Shown here: positions 47,001 to 59,000 of the stretch, one piece after another | Position numbering within the stretch: the first letter of the stretch is position 1 | Layout: each line of letters begins with the position of its first letter | Source: Geofilum rhodophaeum | GTDB taxonomy: Bacteria; Bacteroidota; Bacteroidia; Bacteroidales; Marinilabiliaceae | Direction of reading: 5' to 3' | NCBI RefSeq assembly: GCF_002210225.1 | Contig: NZ_MWUJ01000001.1 | Location: 368,381 to 432,380, forward strand | Length of the DNA: 64,000 nt | Position numbers and translations under genes: made by a program | The notes under the pieces: generated by a model | What the model saw: only the letters and a program-made list of their open reading frames with translations | The model's database searches: none | What the model was told of the DNA's origin: nothing

Positions 47001-50000
47001 CTGCAAAGGACCATCACCACAGGCATTCACGGCGTAGACCGACAAACGTCCGCTTTCAGCATCCTCGGCAAAAGTGGTAGTCAATTCCCGTCCGCTTTCT
47101 ACTTCCACACCCCCGGGCAGGGTCCACACATAGTGCGACACACCCGGCAAGGCAGCAACGCTAAAGGTCGCTGCAGCACCCTGACAAACCTCCACCGGAC
47201 CAGCAATGGCCCCGGGTTGAGCGGGCAACTGTCCCACCAGCACATCGATGGGCAAACCATCCACCATACCGGCACAGCCCCCAGACACCACACTCTCCAA
47301 ACGATAGCGTACCGTCTGCGCAGGAGTAACACTAATTTCATAATTACCTGCCGCATTAAACATCGCAGCATCCACCGTTACCGTACGAACAAGCGGAGTG
47401 CCCGAGGGCAGTCCACCCACCAAAGGCTGGGCACTGTAAGTCAGCTGCCAGGGACCGTTGCTTGCCGGATCAAAAACCACCTCAAGGATTTCAGACTCCC
47501 CGGCACAAATGTCGCGACTGGCGTCACCCACAAACTCAACCGTGCTTACTCCGGGAACCGTAACGGTTGCCGTTCCGCTAGCCGTTCCCGTGCAGTTGGC
47601 ATCGGCAACAGTCTCTACCGTATAAGTAGTAGTGGCTGTGGGACTCACCTCCAATTGATAAGTCGGGGTAGCAATGTCGTTGATCCAATAAGTCGAAGTA
47701 CCATCATTGTAGCTCACCTGCCAGGGCGCCGTGCCCGTCAATTGCAAATTCAGCCGGGCCGTTTCACCGGCACAAACGGTGGTCGTTCCCGACAGCGAAG
47801 CGGTAGGACGCTCATGCCTTACCACAGTAGCTTGGCCAGTACCCTCGCCTTTGGAGCATGCCACATCGGCCGAGCTCGTCACGCTAAGGATGGTATAGCT
47901 CGTAAAGGCATTAACGGGCAGCGTAGTCAAAGTCAGCACCTGAGAGGCAGCAGTCAGCACAAAGTCGTCGCCATTGCTCAAATCCACTGCCAAATCACCA
48001 TCTGCAAAATCCCATCCGCTTGTGGCGACCACCAGGCGTGGCGCCACTCCTGCACAGACTTCTTCACTGCCCGGCTCCACACTCAGGTGCACCACCGCTT
48101 CGGGCTGGCGGACCATAAGATCTTCCACCGTGGCCGAACAGTCGTTGGTCAGACTGAAAATATCATTTCCAAATAAGTCCTGAAGATCATTCTCATTGTG
48201 TGCCACACGCAGCACATTGCTGTCGTCTATGACTCGAACGGTATAAGTCCCTTTGGGTAAATTGTTGAAGGTATGATCGGCATTGGCCAATACAAGCGCT
48301 TCTGTGGAGGTACCTGCAGGACCACCAGACAACAACAAACGGTACTGGTTGCTGGCATTAGGTATGCCACCCGTCACACGAGCTGTTATAACCCCTGTAG
48401 CACCGCCCCAACAATCCACCTGTGTGGTAACCGTGGCAGTCACCACCAAGGGGGCAATCGCCTCATTGATGCGTACATTTTGAGAGACATTATTACCAAA
48501 AGCATCTATTATCGTCACGGTATAATCACCCGGAGCAAGATTGTCGAAAATGGCACTATTAACTTCAGTCAGTTGCTCTAAAGTACCCGTACCGTCCGAC
48601 AGGGTGAGCGACTGGTAAGGCAGTTCTCCACCTTTAACGGAAACAAAAATCTTTCCGTTGGCTGAGCCATAACATGGGCCACTGGATTGCTTTTCAATAT
48701 CTAATTCAAGCGCCTGACCAGGTTCATAAACAAACACTTCGAATTCCTCTGCGACACAGCCATTGGCATCCTCTGCATGGATGGTATAGGTGCCACCTGC
48801 TAATTCATCCGCAAAAGTTTGATCAACAAACGCAGACATATCATCCCCACCATCATGCAACCAGATAACGGATGTATAGGAACCGCTACCGCCGCTGAGC
48901 TGAATCGTAATGGTTCCATCACCAGTATTCAAGGCCGTCACAGGGGTTACCTCCACCAAAGAAATGGTCACCGGTGTTGCCGGCTCAGCCACAGGGATTG
49001 CGCCATAATTAGAAATCTCACAACCATTGGCATCAGTCACCGACACATAATAGTCGCCACCAGGTAAATCCGTTTGATCTGGATCGGTTGGCGCTAAAAG
49101 ATTACCTGGACCGGTCCACTGATAAGTATAGGGCGCTGTTCCACCAGTCACGTCAATATCAATGGCACCATCAGTATCACCAAAACAGTTGTTATCGGTC
49201 ACAGCCACCACCGCAATGGTCATCGGAGCAGCCGGTTGTTCTACGTTATAAACGCCAGTCACCGTACAACCAAATACATTGTCGGTCACCTGCAGGGTAT
49301 AGTCGCCTGCCTCCAAATTCTCAATATCCTCCGTCGCCGCGCTGAAAGCCCCTTTGGTCCATTGATAAGTATAATCGCCCGAACCGTTGAGCACCGTCAC
49401 GTAAATGGCGCCATTGCTGCCACCAAAGCACTCTACATCGTCGATGGCCGCCTGCAATTCCAAATCGTATTGCAAAGGTACGACCACCTCCAAAGGAATC
49501 GGACAACCACCACCGGCTCTGCTGTCGGTCACCGTTACATTGTAAGTTCCCGCCGGCAAAGCCGCCTGGTTACGGTCGTTCACCACAATGCCCGGTGCCA
49601 CATCCCAATCGAAGGTATAAGGCGCAGTACCACCTGTAACGTCCAAGGTAATCACCCCATTATTAGAACCCGAACAGCTTTCAGGCTGCACAGCTGCGCT
49701 AACCTCTAGCGGCCGTGTCAACTCAACGATCTGAGTATATGAACACCTGGCCGAAGTCCCCATATCCACCATGGTTATGGTATAGGTGCCACCCGGCAGA
49801 TCCGTTTGCAACATAGGGGTGGAGGCGTCAACGCCTGGTCCATCCCATACAAACAGGTAGTTGGCAGCATTATCTGAGCCACCATCCGCATTGGTAATCT
49901 GAATGCTGTTGTTATTGGCACAATTGGTATCTGAAACTACCAAATCAAAGACCAGTTCCGGCAATTCCGTAACGGGAAACGCCTGGGTGGCTGAAAGACA

Positions 50001-53000
50001 GCCCTTGCTGTCGCGCACCTGCAGGGTATAAGTCCCTGCCGTCAGGCCACTCTGATTACCCACTCCGGCAGTCAGACCAGAACCATTCATGGTGGTCCAT
50101 ATATAATCGTAGGGTGCTGTGCCACCACTCACCGAAATGTTGATGCGACCTTCGGCCGAACCATAGCATTCATTATTGGTAACCACTCCCGTAATCTGTA
50201 TAGGAGCCGGTTGAGTGACTACAATATCCTTGAGCGACACACTGTACTTAGTTGTAAGGTTACAATCCTGCTGATTGTCGGTGACTGTCACCTCATAAAC
50301 GCCCGCTTCCAGATTAACAATATCTTTAGTGGCTTGGGCAAAAGGTAAAGCATCTTTAGTCCATACGTAGGAGTAATCGCCACTTCCACCAGCTACATTC
50401 AGTACAATGTTGCCTCCAGTACCACTGTTACAGTCAATCGAAGTAACATCTGCCGATAAACTGATGGCACCATCGATAACAATCGACTCCGCCACACTGC
50501 AACCGTAAGCATCGGTCACCTGCACGGTGTATTCCCCACCCACGGTAATGTTTGAAATGGTGCGACCATCAACACTGCGGGTGAAAGCGCCCGGTCCAGA
50601 CCAGGCAAAGCTGGAGGCGGTAAACGGACCGGTACCACCGGTCTCCACTGCAGTAATAGAGCGGGTGTCGCTGGCACAGTCAAGTGCTGCAGTTAAGGCA
50701 ACAGACAAGGCTGCATTTGGCTGCGTCACCGTAAAAGTCTCCGTTACACTGCAACCATCACCATCGATGATCTCCACAGAGTAATCACCGGCTGCCAGCC
50801 CCGTGAGCTCATTGGTTCCTGCCACGGCCGAACCGTTCCAGAAATAACTCAGTCCCGGAGCCGCAGAGGCCACGCCAGTGATGCGAATGGCGCCATCGTT
50901 GCCACCAAAACATTTAACGGGCGTAACACTCGCTTCCACGACCAGCGTTTTAGCGTTAGCAACGGTATAAGAGCGGGTTATTGGACATCTGCCGGGTTGT
51001 CCCACATCCGTAATCGTTAAGTTGTAATTGCCATCAGGCAGGCCGTTGAGATCCTGAGAGGCTTCCGTCATAGGCGCACCATCCTTGAGCCAGGCGTAGG
51101 TATAACTGCCGGATCCGCCAGTCACCGTGATATCAATGGCACCATCAGCGGCACCGGGACAAGAAACGGGACTGAGGACATCGGTAACCGTAATACCCGA
51201 AATGCTGAAAAGGTGCTCAACAGCGGCACATGAGGCCGAAGCTGCGGCCTGTGCATCGCTAACGACGAGGCGATAAGAGCCGTAGCCCAGATTCAAATCG
51301 TCAAGGTTGACAGTCACCGGTTGATCGATGGTGGCAGTCACCGTTTTGGTTTTCTTGCCTGAAGTGAGCAAGTTGGTGACCTCAATAAAATAGGAGAATT
51401 CATCATCCGTACCATTGGTAATGCCCACACCTCCATTAATGTCAAAGGCGACAGAATAGGTTTCTGCAGGCGGCAGAGGAGGTAAGGCACAACTGTAGCT
51501 CACCACCGGAGTCGTTACTGAGAGCGCCTCGGCCGGTTCCCTAACGGTGGCAGTAGCCACAGTTTGGCACCCGGAACCATTGTTGTCCGTCACCACGATG
51601 GTATAATCATCGGCCACCAAACCTTCAATAAAGAATTCGGGACCATTGCCATACTGCGTGCCGGTACCATAATTAACCACGTAAGGGGCTACGCCGCCAC
51701 TCACCACCACGGTGATTCTTCCGGAATTATCGCCCGGACAGGTATTCACATCAAAGGGTGTAGCTGTGGCTGTCAACACAGCGGGCTCAGAAAGCACAAA
51801 CTCTGCCGATTCTTTAGAACAAGTGGCACCACCCAATTCGGTCACTTCCACATAGTAACGACCGGCTGCCTGATTCTGCAACCAAGCGGTATTGCTTCCC
51901 GGGATGGCATCCCAAAGGGAGGTACCTGTATTATAGACAAACCATTCGTAGGTATAGCCACCGCCAATACCACCGGACACATTAATTCTTATGCTGCCAT
52001 CCGACAAGCCATTGCACGAAACCGGAGTAATGGTCTCGGTTAGAATAATTTCGGAAGGCTGTGTAAGTGTAAAGCTGTGCTCGGCGAAGCAGACATTGCT
52101 GGCATCGTAAACAAGGAGCGTATAGTTATCCGGAACCAAACCAGTTTCTGTGATGTTGACATCACCATTACCAATAATATCTGTTCCGTTTTCTGGTCGA
52201 AGGATATAGGAGTAACCGTTGGTAGCATCTGGCGTGCCCCCGCTGATGCTGAAGTTGATACTGCCGTCAGCGGCACCAAAACAACTGATGTTGGCAGCTG
52301 CAAAATAGTAAATCTCTACCGGATCAGGCTGGGTCAACTCCAGGTTGGTCAGCTCTACAACATTGCCGTTGTCGTCCTGAACACGTGCAGTGTAAAACCC
52401 GGCGGACAGATTGGCAAAAGTCGCTTTATTTCCTGATACTGAAGTGACAGGCACATCCGTGACCGGATTGCGGATCAAAGTAAAGGTATAAGGCTGGACT
52501 CCGCCAGCCGCCGTCAACTCAATAGAACCATTGGTGGCCCCGTTACAGGGTTGTGGATGGGTGAGGATTTCGCTGAGTGTTAAGGCATCCCCGGGTTGAG
52601 AAACGGTAATGCTTACGTCATCGGTACAACCAACATTGTCCGTAACGGTGGCAATATAAACACCCGCCTTCAGATTGTTCAAAGTCACATCATTCTGAGC
52701 CAGCGAAGCAGTCACATCATTCAACTCATAATCTGTGCCTGTCCAGGCAATGGAATAACCGGACGTACCTCCTGTTATCGCAACCGTTATGCTGCCATCG
52801 TTGCCATCGTAGGCACTGACCGGCTGATTGCTGAACTCACTTACAACAAGTTGATCTGCTGGTTGAGTAAGCGTGTAAACCTCAGAAGTGGTAAGGCATA
52901 TATTATTATCCCATACCTGCACATAATACTCTCCGGCTACCAGGCCTGTCACCGCAGCATTGGTTTCGCCAGCCAGCGGAATATTTCCCGTGCCAGTTAC

Positions 53001-56000
53001 CGCAAACCATTGGTAAGTGAAAGGGCCTGTTCCTCCGGAAGCGCTGACGGTCAAAGCCCCGGTATCACCACCAAAACAATTGACATTTATTTGATTGTCA
53101 AGTGTAATGACGACAGGGTCTGCCTCCAGGATGGTGGCTGTTTCCACCTCGTACTTGGCGCAATAGGGAACCGGCTGATCCATATCCCGCACTGAAATGC
53201 GGTAACTGCCCGGAGCCAAACCATCAAAAGTCGGTAATATCTGCCAATTAACGGCATCGATGCTGTATTCGAAATTGCCGGCACGGTCCATATTCACCGT
53301 AAAACTACCGTCGGCACCTCCATTACAAGAAACCGTTTCGCGAGGGTAAGCGATTGAAGCCACATTGAAATCAGCCGGTTCCGCAATCACCACATTGGCA
53401 CTCACTTCCTCACAACCATTGACATCGGTCAACGTCACCCGGTAAGTACCGGCCGTCCTGTTACTCAGTGTTACGGTATTGGTCAATGACGACCAAGTTC
53501 CGGGTGTGACTTCCTCTTCCCACAAATAGAAGTAGGGTTCTGTGCCACCTGTTGGCACAGCTGTACTGCTGCCATCATTACCCCCAAAGCAAGAAACATC
53601 TGAATCAATGGTCGTTACAGCTAAAGTATAGCTGTAATCAATAGTATAGGTACGCAGTGCAGAAACACATCCGTTAATATTATCCGTGACCGTGAGCTGG
53701 TAAGTGCCCGGTTCAAGGTTGTCGATCAACGGCAGGGTAGATGTAAAAGTACCCGGACCCGTCCATGCATAAGAAAAATCGCCCGAACCACCAGTCACGA
53801 TGGCTTCTATACTGCCATTGTCCAAGCCCGAACAAGTTGGATGAACAATATTGGCATTGATGACCATATTGCGCAGCTCCACTTCGAAGGTATGGCTACA
53901 ACGGTCGGTGGCCGTCGAGTTGGCATCCCATACCATTATGGTATAAGTCCCCTGCTGTAATCCGCCTATTGAAATGGGCAAAGCTGGGTCGCTATGCAAC
54001 TGATTATGAAACACCTGATTATTATCCTGACGAATAACCCGTACCTGATAAGCAAAGCCACCAGCTGCAGCACCATTGGCATCCACGCCTCCCGACACAT
54101 TCAAATCAATCCAACCGGTATTGGGCGTTTCACAAGTTATGCCAGAACCTACAACAGAAGCCTCGAAAAGAGCAGGCTCATTGATGGTGGCCGACTCTTC
54201 CACAAAACAACCATTGTCATCGGTAATGGTGAAGTCGTAAGTGCCTGCCAAAAGACCAGTTACCACATAATCGTTCAAGCCATTCCAGCTGATGGTCTGC
54301 GTTCCATACGCAATGGTATAGGGCGCCGTACCACCGGTGACCGACAAGCTCACACTGCCGCTTGCGTCTCCGCTACAGGAGCTAATGTCGCTTGGTGTAG
54401 CCACTACAGCCAAGGCTACGGCCGGCTGACTAATGGTTATCGGACCTGAAAAGTCAGACTCGCAGGAGGAAGCAGCTGTTTCAGTAGCCTTCACCCGATA
54501 GGTTCCGGCGGCCAGATTGCTTATGCTTGCAGAAGTTTCCCCTGCAAGGGTTGTCCAATTCCATGTAGAAGTACCCACATCGTATACACCACTCTGCCAC
54601 TCAAAATTGAAGGCAGTCCCCCCGGGACGACCATCCACCGAAACGCCAATGGAACCATTGCTGGCGCCGTGACACAAATTGTGCTGACGATCAACCACTT
54701 CGATGGCCAAAGCATCGGGCTGACTTATTGTGAAGTTATGCACAGCAAAGCAGCTCACGGCATCGGTCACGGTCAGTTGGTAAGTTCCGGCAGGCAGTTG
54801 TTCGGTCGCCGGCAAGTCGGCTTGCACATCAATGATTTCACCCACCTCGATGGTCCCTGTTATGGCAATGCCGCTGACAGGAAGAATGGAGAAATTATAA
54901 TAATCATCGGTAGGATCACCTGCTGTTCCATTATTAAAAGGCGTACCTCCTGTTGCGCTGAAAACCAAATTGCCATTATCTCCAAAACAGGTAGCGTCGG
55001 CGACGGTGTGACTGACGGCTACCGGCGCAGAGGGCTGCGTCAGTTCGATCGTCTCCGACAAAGAAACGCCACGACCATCCACAACAGTCGCGGTATAATT
55101 ACCGGCCGGTAAGTTCTCATAATTCGCAAAACTGTTTCCAGCGCTGTGCGGTGTTTGCACCACTCCACTGGTATTGGTGAGGGTCAGCGACAAATAAGGC
55201 GTAACGCCGCCAACCGCTCTGAGGTTGATGCGACCATTGGTGCTGCCGAAGCAGGGACCCGGATTAACGGTAGTGTAAGTCAGATCGAAAGCACTTACTG
55301 CATCATCCAGTATCTCAGCTTCCAACACATCGTTACAACCATTGTCGTCGAGCACAGTAACCCGGTAAAAACCAGCGGACAAATATTCCTGACGATAAAC
55401 ACCAGGTGTCAGAGGTGCTCCGACCGGAGCGCCACCCAAAGCATCTATCTCTGTCCATGTTATATTATAAGGCTCTTGTCCACCCGAAATCGCAATCTGA
55501 ATGGAGCCATCCGATAAGCCCGGCTGAGAAACATGCACAATTTCATCACCACTTAAAGTGATAATGGGCAGACTGGCAGGACCGTCCACCGTGTATTCTT
55601 CTGTTACCGAACAACCTTCTGAGTCAGTAGCCACTACCCGATAGTTGCCGGCAAATAAAGTAGGGAAGGTATAAGGAGTTCCCAAAGCTACGGAAGCAGG
55701 GCTCGCCGCTATATTCACCCAGAAACCAGGTGACACTTCTTTGTATAAAACATAATTAAAGCCTCCTGTTGTGTGTCCACCGGCAGCCTCGACCTCTATC
55801 TCACCTGTATTGGCAAGAGAACAGGTAATATCAGTAATGTCAAAATCAGCCATGGAAACGGCTGCAGTAGGTTGAGCAATCACTACGGAAGGCGTCATAA
55901 CAGTCTGACAACCGGGATTATCGGCATCTCGCACGGTAACATCGTAAGTCCCCGCCGGCAAATTAGAAAAGACATACTTGCCCGTACCATTGGAAACCCA

Positions 56001-59000
56001 AGTGGCACTGCCACTCAATAAGAATTCGTAATTACCTGAAGACAAGCCCGTAGCAGTCACCGTAAAAGTACCGTTGCTCTCGCCGAAACAAACCACATCC
56101 TTGACCTCCGACGATGAAACAGCAATGGTATTGCCCGGGTTGATGACAATATTATTCAAGTCCACATCACAACCAGCTGCATCTTCAATGGTTACGGAAT
56201 AAGTCCCGGCAGCCAGTCCGGTAAAAACACCAGAAGCACTCACATCACCATTACTCAATGTAAAGGTATAGGGAGTCACGCCGCCATAGGCCGAAAATTC
56301 TAAACTTCCATCGTCACTTCCGGCACAGGTCTCGTGCGACGTACCTTCCAGCACGCCCACCACCACTTTTTCATCGACAATTACACTGCCTTCCATTTGG
56401 GCATCGCAGCCATCGGCTATGCCAATCATGATGGCACGTACGGTATATACACCCGGTACGGTAACCTGATTGGGAAAAGGCCTAGGCGTATTGCCCGGCA
56501 ATTGCCCGTCAATAAACTGAACGGCAGCATCCACATCCACCCCATCTTTCTGCAAAATATAACGCACATCAATTTGCGTGCCTTGCAGTCCAATCGTTAC
56601 TCCACCGGAACCCTGACAGAAAATCCCGCCATTGGGAGCTACCGGAGTAACCTGCTGTTTGATGGGAGCCGCCTTAATTTCAAAACTCTTGGTCCGCGTA
56701 GAAACACAACCATTGGGATGCTCATAATTATACGTGATCTGATAAGCACTGGTTGGCGTTACCAAAGAAGGATCGAACAAAGCGCGACCATTATTTCCTG
56801 TACCCAGTCCGTCCACCTCATTGTCCATAGGAAAGTCGGCAGTGAAATAGCCTGAACCAACGGCAGCACCACTGCCGCTGAAACGCCCCTCCATAACAAC
56901 AGGGGTGGTATTCTGACAAAACTCCATGGGCTCGGTGGTACCGAAATTGACCGCCTGCACCGACTTTACCAAAATGGGCTGTACCGTATAAACTTCACAG
57001 CCTCCCTCGTCCACCGGAGAATCATACGCCAGGTAAATGTTGATGGTAAGGTCGCTGCCACCAATGGCCGGCACCCGGGAGGGATCAAAATAGATGGGCG
57101 TGTCGCCATCACGTACTGTGAAGGTTGAAGCGTAATCACGGGTAACTCCATCGGCTTGAAAACGAAACAAGGCATTCACCGCATCGGTGCTGAAAGTGTA
57201 GTCTACATTTTTTTCGGCCTGGTCTCGACTGTAAACTCCGCCCACCACCGGCATGTCACTGGCTTCCACGGGGAAAAGACCCGTCTCGTTGTAACAAAAC
57301 TCATACTGATCGAGCACCACAGGCACATCGGGTGCCACCACTTCTACATCTATCCATTCACTTGCCGAGCAAAAACCATCCTGTACAGTTCGTGTGATTC
57401 TGTGGATACCGACACCTGCCAGGGCAGGATTGAAGACACCCATCCCCACACCGGTGCCGGTATAAGAAGAACCCGAAACAGGGGCAGGCAACAAATCAAC
57501 CGGACCGTTGGTCAAACAATAAATGCGTCTGCTGTCATCGGTATCGAAGGCAGCGTTCAACTCGGCACGTACAGTTATTTCTTGGGTAATTTCATTCACA
57601 CACTCATTGGCTCCACCGGGATCGGAGGTGAAACGATAGGTTACTTCATAGTCGCCAGCCCCTTTTGCCTGTGGATTAAACAGATAACGATCAGCAGGAT
57701 TCAAGAGCCACATCGATTCGGTAGGCCCCCCGTCTTTTGCAACGATCAATTCTCCTCCGGTAACCAGTCCGTACCATTCCTGATCCATATTGTTGTCGGC
57801 ACAATACTGCGCACTGAGGCCGTGTAGCGACAAAGTAGTGCCCACCTGAATGTTGTAAGTAATGTCGGCTTCGCAGCCACTGGCCGGATCAACATAGGTA
57901 TAAGTCACCGCCCAAAGTCCGTTACCGGCAACTGAGGGATGGAAAGTAGCCGCACCTTCGTCACCTGTACCACTATTGGTAATACTTCCGGCAGGTGCAT
58001 TGGTAGTAAAAACGCCTGAGGCGGTTGGTGCATTGGTATCGATGAATAAGGCCTGCAACAATATGTCCGTAACGGTTTGGCAGGTCACCAAATCCCCTGC
58101 AAAATTAGACCAGGGATCGGTAGCTGCCATACGATATTCGAAGTCCAGGTTGTCGCTTTGATCATCGACAAAAGTTATTAACTCCGAGGCGGTCGCTTCA
58201 CAACCGGTAACAGGATCCTGGTAATGATAATTGAAAGTTAGACCAACCCTATCGGAAGCACCCAACTGCGTATCCAACAAATCAAGCACATTAATGGTAG
58301 CTGTGGAACCGGTTTCGGTGAACCAGGTCGGATTGGTGGCAAAGCCGCTTACCCACCAGTCGTTGGTGCCGACCTGGGGCCTACCGCCAATGGTTACTGT
58401 GCCGGCGTCGGCACAGTAATGGTCACTGAAAGGATTGATCTCCACATTGGGCAAGGCATTCACCACCACCTGTCCGGTCATAATCCTTTCACAGGCTCCG
58501 GACACGAAACTAGCGCCAACAGTGTAGGTCCCTGGAGGGAATTTGTCCGCAAATACTATGGCTCCCCCCGTTCCCGTAACCTCTACTTCAGAAGCGTACA
58601 ACAACCCATCCCGGTACAAACGATAAATGGCGCCATTCTGTGAAGTATTCAAACGAACTTCCACATCATCACCATCGCAATAATCTCCAGCCACTACAGG
58701 AATATCATTGGGCTGAGCTACAATGGTCAGACTGGTAGGCATGGGCAGCATGCAGCCGCCATTGCTCACCTCCACCGTGTAGGTTCCGGCAACAGAGGTT
58801 GAGGCCAAATCAAGTATTCCCCCTGCAGCAGGGGCTACAACAGAACTCACCACGGTGGCCCCCCTGAGTAAACGGTAGGTAAAACCGGGCTGAGAATTAC
58901 TTAGACTAATGGTATGTGGCCCGTTTACCGCACAGGCAGGAGTAGCGGCAGTTTGTAAGGTGTAAGTTGTGATGGGAGGCGCCTGCAGCGTAAAGCTGCC

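Noticed and set aside
45954-48176. 740-codon open frame on the plus strand, antisense to the giant gene (and several shorter ones at 41193-60554)
   Set aside because: It lies entirely inside the giant gene and its translation has no recognisable domain. Long antisense frames arise from the repetitive, codon-biased giant gene.
48110-56370. CRISPR-like or short tandem DNA repeat array in the giant gene
   Set aside because: The repetition is at protein level with strong DNA divergence; there are no short identical repeats with unique spacers.
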